DNA from: an uncultured Porphyromonas sp.
GTDB lineage: Bacteria; Bacteroidota; Bacteroidia; Bacteroidales; Porphyromonadaceae
Assembly: GCA_900538385.1 (NCBI GenBank)
Contig: UWSO01000023.1
Location: 1 to 34,035 of the forward strand
Direction of reading: 5' to 3'
Length of the DNA: 34,035 nucleotides
Shown here in pieces: positions 16,733-25,021 of the stretch. Position 1 is the first letter of the stretch, and each line of letters begins with the position of its first letter. The translations under genes were made by a program, and so were the position numbers. The notes under the pieces are model-generated. The model saw nothing but the letters and a program-made list of their open reading frames with translations. It did no database searches and was not told the DNA's origin.

Positions 16733-16816
16733 TTCCTCCGAAGTTTCATTCCATTCTTCCGAAGTTTCATTTGATTCCTCCGAAGTTTCATTTGATTCTT
16801 CCGAAGTATTATTGCT
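16733..16816. repeat. 21-bp tandem repeat array, four units
   Basis: Four head-to-tail 21-bp units (16733, 16754, 16775, 16796) share the core CCGAAGTTTCATT preceded by TTCYT. Differences are few: the first unit ends CCA instead of TGA, and the last has TATTATT in place of TTTCATT. The array is bracketed by CCACGTGG palindromes. The same 21-bp unit recurs at 28414-28476 and in degenerate form at the window end. Confidence 0.85.
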
Positions 16817-16819
16817 TGC

Positions 16820-16886
16820 CCACGTGGAGAATTTTCTTTTTCCACGTGGAGATTCGCGATTCCCCACGTAGAGATTGGCTCACGTG
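16820..16886. repeat. CACGTGGAGA repeat cluster
   Basis: CCACGTGGAGA occurs at 16820-16830 and 16842-16852, with decayed copies CCACGTAGAGA at 16864-16874 and CACGTG at 16881-16886. Spacing is close to 21 bases, the same period as the neighbouring tandem repeats, so the two parts probably arose as one composite element. Confidence 0.7.
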
Positions 16887-17109
16887 CAACGATCTGCTTG
16901 CATTTGAACTTAGAAAGCACCGGGTTACTCGTCATGTTTGTGGAGTCCAGGTCTTCTGAGTAGTTCTGCAGGGAGATTTGAGTAAATCTGGAGCCAGAAT
17001 TGAGTAAAATGCGGATTGCTATTGAGCAAAAAGATTTCAGATGAGACGAGTAACCTGATTTGCGAAGTTAAGCTCTATCCGAAAGGTGGCGTAAGTAAAG
17101 TAATTTGTA

Positions 17110-17117
17110 TAACTTTG
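17110..17117 (+). promoter_or_regulatory. Putative -7 box for fur-purA-folC
   Basis: TAACTTTG matches TAnnTTTG. It would start a transcript with a leader of about 195 bases before the fur gene. No matching -33 TTTG is seen at 19-21 bases upstream, so confidence is limited. Confidence 0.4.
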
Positions 17118-17318
17118 CGACATCGGTCAGCTCCTGCTACACTCGTCGCTCTCTAGTTAGAGGCGATGTGATGTGGAGCGGGTTGCCGTGGAGCGTGTCG
17201 CACGAGGTGGCGATGCGTCTCGCTGTGAGGCTACTACAGATGTGGAGGTACTCACGAATGTGTAACGCAGTAAAATGGTAGTATGTCACGCCTCCTAATG
17301 ATAGGGGAGTGGCGCAGT

Positions 17319-17816
17319 ATGATGTCGGATTTGGTGTCGCCTTTTAAGGCTTTTCTCAAGCAGCACGGCTATCAGCTGACTTCTGAGCGAGTAGAGATCG
17401 CTCAGGTGGTCAGTCAGCAGCGTCGTATCTTTACGACCGAGGAGCTGATGGCTCGGCTGAAGGAGGAGGGCTATCGCCAGAGCCGTGGCACGGTCTATAG
17501 TACGGTGCGTCTGCTAGCTGAGTCGGGGCTGATCGTACAGCTTCCGCAGTCGAGCGAGGCGCACTACCTGACCAGTGAGCAGGCCAGTCTCTATGCTGTC
17601 TGTCGCTGTCGCAGTTGCGGAGCTGAGGTGCTCTATAGACAGCCTCGACGTCTCAAAGTGCTACGTCATACTACGACGCATCGATATCGTCTGGCACAGC
17701 CTCTGCTGATCTTCTACGGACTATGCCAGCATTGCGAGCGTGAGACTGCTAAAACGAACAACAAGAAGTCGGCGACCCAATCGGGTATGCAACAGCAAGC
17801 ACCCGCGAGTCGCTGA
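17319..17816 (+). CDS. Fur-family metalloregulator-like transcription factor
   Basis: The protein has the Fur-type winged helix (about residues 5-85): LKQHGYQLTSERVEIAQVV, IFTTEELMARLKEEG, and RGTVYSTVRLLAESGLI. The dimerisation part has two CxxC pairs (CRCRSCG and CQHC) that fit the structural zinc site. The His-rich stretch that normally precedes the first CxxC in Fur (HHDH-type) is replaced by AHYLTSEQASLYAV, so the regulatory metal site is altered. This recalls the atypical Fur homologue of P. gingivalis that has been linked to haem, but I cannot prove orthology. I choose ATG 17319 (165-166 aa) because AGGGGAG at 17302-17308 suits it; an upstream ATG at 17283 is less likely. purA starts 21 bases after the stop. 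Confidence 0.85.
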   Translation: MMSDLVSPFKAFLKQHGYQLTSERVEIAQVVSQQRRIFTTEELMARLKEEGYRQSRGTVYSTVRLLAESGLIVQLPQSSEAHYLTSEQASLYAVCRCRSCGAEVLYRQPRRLKVLRHTTTHRYRLAQPLLIFYGLCQHCERETAKTNNKKSATQSGMQQQAPASR

Positions 17817-17837
17817 TCGATAGAGATATATTAAGAT

Positions 17838-19127
17838 ATGAACAAGAAAAAGGTAGACGTCCTACTCGGACTACAATGGGGCGATGAGGGCAAAGGCAAA
17901 ATCGTTGATGTCCTAACCCCAGGCTATCAGATGGTCGCACGCTTTCAAGGAGGTCCTAATGCGGGGCATACACTGGAGTTTGAGGGACAGCGCTACGTAT
18001 TGCGTTCGATCCCCTCAGGTATCTTCCAGGGCAACAAGCTTAACATGATCGGCAATGGTGTCGTACTTGACCCTGTCCTACTACGTGAGGAGGCTGAGCA
18101 ACTGGCTCAGAGCGGGCACGATATCAAGAAGCGTCTAGTCATATCCCGCAAGGCGCATCTGATCCTCCCGACGCACCGCTTGCTAGATGCTGCTCAGGAG
18201 CTCTCTAAGGGTGCTGCTAAAATTGGCACTACAGGCAAGGGTATAGGTCCTTGCTATACCGACAAGGTGGCTCGCACGGGACTACGCATCGGTGATATCG
18301 AGCGAGACTTTGAGACCCGCTACAAAGCTGTACGGGATCGTCACGTGGACCTTTTGCAGAAGATGGGTGCTGATCTTTCTAAGCTGCCTGAGATGGAGGA
18401 GGCTTTCTACCAAGCCATTGAGTACCTCAAGGGATATCAGTTTGTAGATAGCGAGATCCTCATCAATGAAGCTCTCGAGGAGGGACTGAACGTTCTCGCT
18501 GAGGGAGCGCAGGGCTCGCTACTGGATGTGGACTTTGGCACCTACCCCTTTGTGACGAGCAGTAACACGGTGAGTGCTGGCTGCTGTATCGGTCTCGGCA
18601 TCTCGCCTAAGGCGATAGGACGAGTCTACGGTATCTTCAAGGCATACTGTACGCGTGTCGGATCAGGACCCTTCCCCACAGAGCTACAAGATGAGGTGGG
18701 GCATCTGATGGCTGACCGTGGACATGAGTTTGGCGCAGTCACGGGACGTCCTCGTCGTTGTGGCTGGATAGACCTTGTAGCCCTGCGCTACACGATCATG
18801 CTCAGTGGCGTGACGCATCTGATCATGATGAAGAGTGATGTGCTAGATACGCTCTCTACGATCAAGGCTTGTGTCGCTTACCGCATAGGAGATAAGGAGT
18901 ACAAGAATATGCCGTACTCACTCGAGGCTGACATAGAGCCTATCTATCAGGAGCTACCCGGCTGGCAGACACCACTGGATGGTTGTCGCTCGGAGCAAGA
19001 TCTACCAGATGCCTTCCGTCACTATGTAGCCTTTCTAGAGGCGCAACTACGAGTACCTATCTCGATCATATCTGTAGGGCCTGACCGCTCACAGACCATC
19101 ATGCGCAAGCTCAACAATGAACTATAA
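17838..19127 (+). CDS. purA: Adenylosuccinate synthetase PurA
   Basis: PurA makes adenylosuccinate from IMP and aspartate with GTP, the first committed step to AMP. The 429-aa product has the normal length. The phosphate loop GLQWGDEGKGKIVD is at the N-terminus, followed by FQGGPNAGHT, TGKGIGPCYTDK, EGAQGSLLDVDFGTYPFVTSSN, and TGRPRRCGWIDLVALRY. Its stop overlaps the folC start by 11 bases, indicating translational coupling. Confidence 0.97.
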   Translation: MNKKKVDVLLGLQWGDEGKGKIVDVLTPGYQMVARFQGGPNAGHTLEFEGQRYVLRSIPSGIFQGNKLNMIGNGVVLDPVLLREEAEQLAQSGHDIKKRLVISRKAHLILPTHRLLDAAQELSKGAAKIGTTGKGIGPCYTDKVARTGLRIGDIERDFETRYKAVRDRHVDLLQKMGADLSKLPEMEEAFYQAIEYLKGYQFVDSEILINEALEEGLNVLAEGAQGSLLDVDFGTYPFVTSSNTVSAGCCIGLGISPKAIGRVYGIFKAYCTRVGSGPFPTELQDEVGHLMADRGHEFGAVTGRPRRCGWIDLVALRYTIMLSGVTHLIMMKSDVLDTLSTIKACVAYRIGDKEYKNMPYSLEADIEPIYQELPGWQTPLDGCRSEQDLPDAFRHYVAFLEAQLRVPISIISVGPDRSQTIMRKLNNEL

Positions 19128-20442
19128 AGAAACGGTAGACTATCTCTACCAAGCGACCCCTTGCTATCAAAACCAAGGGGGCGATGCCTATAAGCCTGGT
19201 CTAGAGCGTATGCAGCAGATGTGCGAGGCTATAGGTAATCCACAACGATACATTCGCACCATCCATGTGGGTGGTACAAATGGTAAGGGTTCGACGACCT
19301 CGCTGATAGCTTCTGTACTGACAGCTGCAGGCTACAAGGTGGGACTCTTTACCTCGCCACATCTAGTGGACTTTCGTGAGCGCATACGGATCAATGGTGA
19401 GATGATCTCCGAGGAGGAAGTGGTCGCCTTTGTTGAGCGGACACGTCCCCTGATTGAGTCTGTTGGCCCCTCATTCTTTGAGTACACGACCTTGATGGCG
19501 TTTGAGCATTTCCACACCCATGATGTGGACTACGCTGTCATCGAGGTGGGGCTAGGAGGGCGACTAGACAGTACCAATGTGATACTGCCTAAGCTCTCGA
19601 TCATAACCAATATCAGTCTGGACCATACACAATATCTCGGCAATACGCTCGAAGCGATTGCTTACGAGAAGGCGGGCATCATCAAGGAGGGCGTCCATGC
19701 AGTCATTGGGAATGCTGGAGGCTCTGTACGTGAGCTCTTTGAGCAGGTGGCTGACGAGCGTCATGCGCCGATTACCTTCTGCGAAGATGAGCACACGATC
19801 AAGCGATACGATGAGCTACACCCTGGCATGCGACTAGACACCGTCGACTATGGTCTCCTAGAGACGCCACTATCGGGTGATGCGCAGCTGGAAAATGCTC
19901 ATACCGTCCTAACCGCATTACGCATTCTAGACGACAAAGTACTCGACACACCGCTCTCTCATGAAGTGGTGGCACGTGGCTTTGCTGAGCTATACAAGCT
20001 CTCGGGACTGCGTGGTCGCTGGGAGACGATCTCAACAGATCCTCATATCGTCTGCGATACGGCTCACAATCCTGCTGGGATCGCTGTAGTAGCACATCAA
20101 CTCGAAGAGGAATCCTATGATCACCTATATATGATAATAGGTATGAGTGCCGACAAGGATATAGATACCAATCTGGCCCTTCTGCCCTCATCAGCTCGCT
20201 ATTACTTCTGCACGACGGCATCACAGCGTACGCTACCCGCCGAAGAACTACAGCAACGCGCTGAGACTATTGGTCTAAAGGGAAGTGCTTATCCATCGGT
20301 AGAGCAAGCTCTGCGGGAAGTCTTAGCACATGCTAATGCTGGAGACTTGATCTTCGTCGGAGGCAGCAACTTCATCGTTGCCGAGTTGCTCAAGAGCTAT
20401 CCCTTGATACAAAAAGAGCGTCCAGTCCCTACGCAGGGCTAG
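19117..20442 (+). CDS. folC: Folylpolyglutamate synthase / dihydrofolate synthase FolC
   Basis: FolC adds glutamate to dihydropteroate and to folates. The 441-aa product shows the Mur-ligase-type ATP site HVGGTNGKGSTTSLIASVL, then VGLFTSPHLVDFRERIRING, EVGLGGRLDSTN, and SLDHTQYLGNTLEAIAYEKAGI. The second domain carries DTAHNPAG. The ATG at 19117 lies inside the purA end (overlap ATGAACTATAA), a sign of coupled translation. A hairpin at its 3' end overlaps the stop codon. Confidence 0.95.
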   Translation: MNYKETVDYLYQATPCYQNQGGDAYKPGLERMQQMCEAIGNPQRYIRTIHVGGTNGKGSTTSLIASVLTAAGYKVGLFTSPHLVDFRERIRINGEMISEEEVVAFVERTRPLIESVGPSFFEYTTLMAFEHFHTHDVDYAVIEVGLGGRLDSTNVILPKLSIITNISLDHTQYLGNTLEAIAYEKAGIIKEGVHAVIGNAGGSVRELFEQVADERHAPITFCEDEHTIKRYDELHPGMRLDTVDYGLLETPLSGDAQLENAHTVLTALRILDDKVLDTPLSHEVVARGFAELYKLSGLRGRWETISTDPHIVCDTAHNPAGIAVVAHQLEEESYDHLYMIIGMSADKDIDTNLALLPSSARYYFCTTASQRTLPAEELQQRAETIGLKGSAYPSVEQALREVLAHANAGDLIFVGGSNFIVAELLKSYPLIQKERPVPTQG

Positions 20443-20449
20443 ACGCTCT
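20415..20449 (+). terminator. Stem-loop overlapping the folC stop
   Basis: AGAGCGTC (20415-20422) pairs with GACGCTCT (20442-20449), and an inner stem CCCT/AGGG narrows the loop. The downstream bases (ATCTATAAC) are AT-rich but not a T run, so it may be an attenuator or mRNA-stabilising hairpin rather than a full terminator. It separates folC from the permease gene. Confidence 0.5.
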
Positions 20450-20493
20450 ATCTATAACTACGCATCAACAAACTAAACATACTACATAAAGTA

Positions 20494-21903
20494 ATGACTG
20501 AAACTATGCAACTAAAGACCCTGCGAGACAGCGCAGGGATGAGATGGCTAGCACTGGCACTAGTCGCACTCACGATGTTCTTTGCCTACATGTTTGTAGA
20601 CATCCTCTCACCTGTCAAGACGATGGTTGAGTCCGAGCTTAACTGGAACTCTACCGTCTTCGGCACCTATGGAGGTAGTGAGTTCTTTATCAACGTATTC
20701 TTCTTCTTCCTCATCTTCGCTGGTATCATCCTGGACAAGATGGGGGTACGCTTTACCTTCCTTCTATCAGGCTCTCTGATGGTGATCGGAGCGTTGATCA
20801 AGCTGTACGCACTGAGTCCCGCATTTAATGCAGGAGGCTTCGGGTATAACTTCCTCAATAGCTTCTGGCCAGCTATGCCAGCCTCTGCAAAGCTAGCTTG
20901 TGTGGGCTTTGCGCTCTTCGGGTGCGGTACAGAGATGGGAGGCGTGACGGTCTCTCGATCGATCGTTAAGTGGTTTGAGGGCAAGGAGATGGCTCTAGCA
21001 ATGGGTATTGAGATGGCTGTAGCTCGTCTTGGAGTTTTTGCTGTTTTTTGGCTCTCACCAATGATTGCTGAGAAGTATGGTACCGTACGCGCGTCTGTCT
21101 TCTTTGGTACCTGTCTCCTTGTCGTAGCTCTACTCCTATACGTGGTCTATTTCTTTATGGATAGAAAGCTTGACCAACAGCTAGAAGCCGCTCATGCTGC
21201 TGTAGAGCAAGAGGAGGAAGAGCCCTTTAAGTTTAGAGATCTCGGTCATGTCTTTGGCAATTCGATGTTTTGGATCGTTGCGATCCTCTGCGTGCTCTAC
21301 TACTCAGCTATCTTCCCCTTCCAGAAGTTTGCTACTGAGATGCTTGTAAGCAACGTGGGCTTTGAGCCAGATGTGGCTGCTAAAATCTTTAGTCTCTTCC
21401 CAGTAGGAGCTATGGTTATAACCCCAATCTTGGGCTTCTATCTAGATGCTCGTGGTAAGGGTGCGACGATGCTGATGATCGGTGCTATCTTGATGATCGT
21501 CTGCCATGGTACGTTTGCTTTCTTCCCATTCAGCACGGTCTCTCACGGGCTAGCTACCACAATTGCAGTCGCAGCAATCGTAGTACTAGGGATCTCCTTC
21601 TCACTAGTCCCTGCAGCGCTATGGCCCTCCGTACCTAAGATTATTCCAGCCAAGGTGCTAGGCTCCGCTTACTCAGCTATCTTCTGGATTCAGAACATCG
21701 GTCTCATGGCTGTGCCTATGCTCATCGGTGCCATCCTCGATGCTAACAACCAAAACGTAGCTCCTGGACAGCCAAAGGACTACTTTCAGGCTATGCTCGT
21801 CTTTACTGCATTTGGTGTAGTAGCGCTCATTACGGCTATACTCCTTAAGGCAGCAGACAAGAAGAAGGGCTACGGTCTTGAGTTGCCGAACATTAAGAAG
21901 TAA
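20494..21903 (+). CDS. Major facilitator superfamily permease
   Basis: The 469-aa product has about 12 hydrophobic helices in two halves, split by a charged cytoplasmic loop near 225-250 (EAAHAAVEQEEEEPFKF). An MFS motif-A-like stretch DKMGVRFTF lies after the second helix, and YLDARGKGATM is its counterpart in the second half. A tryptophan- and proline-rich helix late in the protein (ALWPSVPKIIPAKVLGSAYS) resembles MFS carriers of organic anions. The substrate cannot be read from the sequence. It stands alone between folC and tonB. Confidence 0.85.
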   Translation: MTETMQLKTLRDSAGMRWLALALVALTMFFAYMFVDILSPVKTMVESELNWNSTVFGTYGGSEFFINVFFFFLIFAGIILDKMGVRFTFLLSGSLMVIGALIKLYALSPAFNAGGFGYNFLNSFWPAMPASAKLACVGFALFGCGTEMGGVTVSRSIVKWFEGKEMALAMGIEMAVARLGVFAVFWLSPMIAEKYGTVRASVFFGTCLLVVALLLYVVYFFMDRKLDQQLEAAHAAVEQEEEEPFKFRDLGHVFGNSMFWIVAILCVLYYSAIFPFQKFATEMLVSNVGFEPDVAAKIFSLFPVGAMVITPILGFYLDARGKGATMLMIGAILMIVCHGTFAFFPFSTVSHGLATTIAVAAIVVLGISFSLVPAALWPSVPKIIPAKVLGSAYSAIFWIQNIGLMAVPMLIGAILDANNQNVAPGQPKDYFQAMLVFTAFGVVALITAILLKAADKKKGYGLELPNIKK

Positions 21904-21998
21904 CTTATCCGTCGGGGAGGGGGGTCTTTTGGAGTGCGTCTTAATGCCTTTTAGTGAAGACTTAACTAGGAGGTGTAGGCTACTCGCAAAAATCTTCG

Positions 21999-22006
21999 TA
22001 CATTTG
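21999..22006 (+). promoter_or_regulatory. Putative -7 box for tonB
   Basis: TACATTTG matches TAnnTTTG, 80 bases before the tonB ATG. A -33 box is not clear. The 182-base gap after the permease gene fits an independent transcript. Confidence 0.4.
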
Positions 22007-22085
22007 TGCCGAGAGAGCTAGCTTTACATGATAGCGTGCTCCAAAAGAACTACCATTCCACCGAAGAAATAAGATAACTCGCTAT

Positions 22086-22790
22086 ATGGAAATCAAGAAA
22101 TCACCCAACGCAGACCTAAGAAGGACGATACCCTTATCGTTGGCTATGGGATTGGTCTTAGCTCTAGGTATTCTTTATACCGCTCTAGAGTGGACCTCTA
22201 CAAAGGACGATAATGCAGATGAGATGACCTCGCTCAATATCGCCGATATGGAGGATGCGCTTATCATCAATGAGCAGCAAGAAGAGCAACCCGAACCTGA
22301 ACCAGAAGCTCCACAGGAGGTCGTAGAGGTAGCACTACCAGAAGAATTTAAGGTAGTGGATGATAATAAGGAAGTTGCTAAGATTTCAATTGTCTCTGTA
22401 GACCAAGATCGTGAGCTACCACCGCCACCCGTGATCGTGCAGCCTGTACAGACAGTCGAGGAGCCAGAAGATCAAATCTTCGAGATTGTTGAAAATCCCG
22501 CTGTGCCACCCACGGGTGATATACCTTCACTGCTCAAGTGGATTGCTAATCATATTGAGTATCCTCAGAGCGCACTAGACAACAATATCCAAGGTAAGGT
22601 CGTACTCCGCTTTGTCGTGGAGAAAGACGGATCTATAGGAGATGTAGTTGTGGCACGCAAGGTAGACCCCGCACTAGATAAAGAGGCTGTTCGTGTGCTT
22701 AAGTCTATGCCTAAGTGGACGCCAGGTAAGCAGCGTGGAAAAGCTGTGCGCTCCTACTTTACACTGCCTATCGCCTTCGTGCTAGGCTAA
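22086..22790 (+). CDS. tonB: Energy transducer TonB
   Basis: TonB carries the energy of the ExbB/ExbD motor to outer-membrane receptors. The 234-aa product has a cytoplasmic start, one transmembrane helix (about 14-33, TIPLSLAMGLVLALGILYTA), then a Glu/Pro-rich periplasmic spacer with EQPEPEPEAPQ and ELPPPPVIVQP. The C-terminal TonB domain (about 155-234) has YPQSALDNNIQGKVVLRFVV and VLKSMPKWTPGKQRGKAVRS, the usual Bacteroidota form. The exb genes lie about 2.4 kb further on, separated by ispA-like, tatD and tRNA genes. Confidence 0.94.
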   Translation: MEIKKSPNADLRRTIPLSLAMGLVLALGILYTALEWTSTKDDNADEMTSLNIADMEDALIINEQQEEQPEPEPEAPQEVVEVALPEEFKVVDDNKEVAKISIVSVDQDRELPPPPVIVQPVQTVEEPEDQIFEIVENPAVPPTGDIPSLLKWIANHIEYPQSALDNNIQGKVVLRFVVEKDGSIGDVVVARKVDPALDKEAVRVLKSMPKWTPGKQRGKAVRSYFTLPIAFVLG

Positions 22791-22835
22791 TGTAAAAAGC
22801 GTGAGGACCTTTCTGTAGTAACACTTAAAGCTATC

Positions 22836-22915
22836 GGATGATATAGGTGTCTTCCCAAGTTGTTTAACTAACCCGCTACCATGTAGATTCGGTTAGGTAG
22901 ACATCTATATCATCC
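22836..22915. repeat. 80-nt nested inverted repeat between tonB and the prenyl synthase gene
   Basis: The outer arms (22836-22855 and 22896-22915) are 20 bases long and pair at 18 of 20 positions; they read GGATGATATAGGTGTCTTCC and, complemented, GGATGATATAGATGTCTACC. Inside, CTAACC pairs with GGTTAG. The result is a long hairpin with a second stem near the top. No T run follows, so it is not a standard terminator. It could be a small RNA, a processing or stabilising structure, or a small mobile palindrome. Confidence 0.7.
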
Positions 22916-22962
22916 ACTAGCTCCATAACACAGGAAGTCTCTACACCTATACTAACCAAGGA

Positions 22963-23967
22963 ATGTCTCATACAGTAGAAGCCAAAGATTTGGAAGCTTA
23001 TCGCCAGATAGTGCAGGATACGCTGCAACGTCTGAAGCTAGATAAGCGCACTCCTCAAGCTCTTTATGCTCCGATACGGTACACGCTGGAGCAAGAGGGG
23101 GCTAAGCGTGTGCGTCCAGTCTTGGCTCTCTTGATGCAGGCGTACTTACGTCCTGAGGCACCCTTGGTAGCATCACCTATAGTAGCTCTTGAGGTCTTTC
23201 ATAACTTCACGCTACTACATGATGATGTGATGGATAACTCTCCCGTGCGACGTGGCAAGCCCTCGGTCTACGCTAAGTATGGACTGACACCAGCCATCCT
23301 CTCGGGAGATGCTATGCTAATTCTAGCTTATCAGATGCTTACAGAGGATGTCTCTTCTGAGATGCTCCCTGATCTGATACAGGACTTCAATAAGATGGCT
23401 ACGCTCATCATGGAGGGTCAGCAACTAGACCTAGAGTATGAGCAGCTAGACTATGTCTCTAAGGAGCAATACTTAGAGATGATCGGCTATAAGACTGCGA
23501 TCTTGATAGCCACGGCAACGCGCTTTGGAGCTATCCTCTCGAAGGGGAGTGCTGCAGAGCTCGAGTCCTCTTATGCTTTTGGGTGGAACCTCGGGTTAGC
23601 CTTTCAGCTTCAAGATGACTACTTAGATCTATACGGAGATAGTGAGACCTTTGGTAAGCCTCTCGGAGGTGATATCCTAGAGGGCAAGAAGACTATCCTC
23701 CATACACTCGCCTATGCCACTGCTTCTCAAGCTCAGCAACAGCTACTCACAGAGGCGATGCGTAGATCTAATGAGCAGCCTGGAGAGAAGATCTCTGCAG
23801 TCAAGGCTCTATATGACGAAATGGACGTAGCTACTCAAGTGCAGACACTCGTAAGAGACTACTTAGCAGAGGCGCAGAAGGCGTTAGAAGCTTTGGAGTC
23901 AGCTTGTGGTAGAGAGGCTACGCAGTTGCGCGCTTTTGTGACCAAAATAGCTGAGCGCAATACTTAA
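22963..23967 (+). CDS. Polyprenyl diphosphate synthase, short-chain type
   Basis: This trans-prenyltransferase condenses isopentenyl diphosphate onto an allylic diphosphate. The two Asp-rich Mg motifs are clear: LLHDDVMD (D87, D88, D91) and LQDDYLD (D218, D219, D222). KRVRPVL and SPVRRGKPS are the usual companion motifs. Length is 334 aa. The fifth residue before the first motif is Phe82; in this family an aromatic there shortens the product, so C15-C20 is more likely than the long C40 type. That inference comes from the motif alone. It is preceded by the nested inverted repeat. Confidence 0.9.
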   Translation: MSHTVEAKDLEAYRQIVQDTLQRLKLDKRTPQALYAPIRYTLEQEGAKRVRPVLALLMQAYLRPEAPLVASPIVALEVFHNFTLLHDDVMDNSPVRRGKPSVYAKYGLTPAILSGDAMLILAYQMLTEDVSSEMLPDLIQDFNKMATLIMEGQQLDLEYEQLDYVSKEQYLEMIGYKTAILIATATRFGAILSKGSAAELESSYAFGWNLGLAFQLQDDYLDLYGDSETFGKPLGGDILEGKKTILHTLAYATASQAQQQLLTEAMRRSNEQPGEKISAVKALYDEMDVATQVQTLVRDYLAEAQKALEALESACGREATQLRAFVTKIAERNT

Positions 23968-24025
23968 ACGCTCAGTCCTTAGCGAAGGACTAGCAACTTT
24001 GTAGCGAAAGGGAGAGCTTCCCTTT
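23953..24025 (+). other. Three consecutive short hairpins before tatD
   Basis: Three small stems follow one another: GAGCG/CGCTC (23953-23973, spanning the stop of the prenyl synthase gene), GTCCTT/AAGGAC (23975-23990) and AAAGGGA/TCCCTTT (24007-24025). None is followed by a T run. They may slow the polymerase or act on mRNA stability; the gap to tatD is only 86 bases. Confidence 0.5.
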
Positions 24026-24053
24026 GGTCAGATCGAAGAGGTAGGACAGAGAT

Positions 24054-24845
24054 ATGCTGATAGATACCCACACGCATATATATGGTGTCGAGTATGACGC
24101 AGATAGAGAGGCTGTCATCTCGGCAGCCTGTCAGGCGGGGGTAGACTATATGGTTATGCCCAATGTAGATCTCACGTCACTCCCTCTACTAGTCGAGACG
24201 TACCACGCCTATCCTGATCGTACTGCGATGGCTCTAGGGCTGCACCCCACCTCGGTGGAGGCAGATTACGCAGAGCAGCTACATCAGCTACGCCAATACA
24301 TAGCTCAGTCTAGTGAGGCGATAGTGGCCATAGGGGAGGTCGGACTAGACTTCTATTGGGATCGTACCTATGTCGACGAGCAGCAGAAAGCTCTCATCGA
24401 GCAGGTCGGATGGGCTACAGAGCTAGACCTACCAGTGATACTGCATGTACGATCAGCACTGGACGAGACGATTGACCTCTTGACATCTCACTTCGCTCCC
24501 GAGAAGCTCCGTGGAGTCTTTCACTGCTTCGAAGGCGAGGAGATACAGCTGCAACGCATATTGGATCACTTGCCACAGATGATGATAGGGGTCAATGGCA
24601 ATGTAACCTATAAGCGGTCTCGCACCGCTCGGCTGCTGTCTCAGATACCTCTAGACAAGATGCTTCTAGAGACAGACGCACCCTATTTGGCTCCTATTCC
24701 CCAGCGGGGGAAGCGCAATGAGCCAGCATATTTAGTTCATACAGCTAGCTATGTCGCAGATCAGATAGGTATCTCGCTAGAAAGCTTGGCAAAGCATACG
24801 ACAAGTAATGCTATACGGCTCTTTTCGTTGGACTTAGTTGCTTAG
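24054..24845 (+). CDS. TatD family metal-dependent deoxyribonuclease
   Basis: TatD-type proteins are TIM-barrel metallohydrolases with DNase activity. The 263-aa product has the metal ligands in DTHTHIYG (H-x-H), GEVGLDFYW (Glu), VILHVRSA (His), GVFHCFEG (His) and LLETDAPYLAP (Asp), followed by the RGKRNEPAYL substrate segment. All are intact, so an active enzyme is expected. It is the last gene before a 175-base gap and the tRNA gene. Confidence 0.93.
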   Translation: MLIDTHTHIYGVEYDADREAVISAACQAGVDYMVMPNVDLTSLPLLVETYHAYPDRTAMALGLHPTSVEADYAEQLHQLRQYIAQSSEAIVAIGEVGLDFYWDRTYVDEQQKALIEQVGWATELDLPVILHVRSALDETIDLLTSHFAPEKLRGVFHCFEGEEIQLQRILDHLPQMMIGVNGNVTYKRSRTARLLSQIPLDKMLLETDAPYLAPIPQRGKRNEPAYLVHTASYVADQIGISLESLAKHTTSNAIRLFSLDLVA

Positions 24846-24938
24846 TCGAAGAAGGTAACAGGATCATAACATCTCCTCGATTAGATTGAGAAAAGAAAGA
24901 TCGGAGGTCTTGATGCATGCTAAGTCACCAAATTTCTT

Positions 24939-24946
24939 TAGATTTG
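24939..24946 (+). promoter_or_regulatory. Putative -7 box upstream of tRNA-Ser
   Basis: TAGATTTG matches TAnnTTTG, 76 bases before the tRNA 5' end. It could drive the tRNA and perhaps read on into exbB, which has no obvious box of its own in the short gap after the tRNA. Confidence 0.4.
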
Positions 24947-25021
24947 CACTACTAAATGGATTAAGAGAACCTATTTACTGACAAGCCTAGCTGGAAAGAA
25001 CGAAGAAAAATAGACTCATAA

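Larger units (their letters stand above)
16492..17318. other. Long gene-free region with palindromes and tandem repeats
   Basis: About 830 bases between the divergent cutC and fur genes carry no credible protein gene. The cutC promoter lies at the left edge. CCACGTGG palindromes and a four-unit 21-bp repeat array occupy 16670-16885. The stretch 16900-17100 is featureless to me. A TAACTTTG box sits at 17110-17117. The remainder to 17318 would be the fur leader (about 195 bases), GC-richer than the repeat zone and without an obvious riboswitch fold. Confidence 0.7.

Noticed and set aside
16733..16816. A short CRISPR array
   Set aside because: The units are directly joined with no unique spacers, and no cas genes are in the window.
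16674..16871. A reading frame with SSEVSFD heptads
   Set aside because: The heptads come from the 21-bp period, which keeps any frame open. The gene would lack a start context, and the same translation at 28.4 kb follows from the repeat, not from protein selection.
17283..17318. Upstream ATG for the Fur-family gene
   Set aside because: The leader is not family-like, and the AGGGGAG site suits the ATG at 17319.
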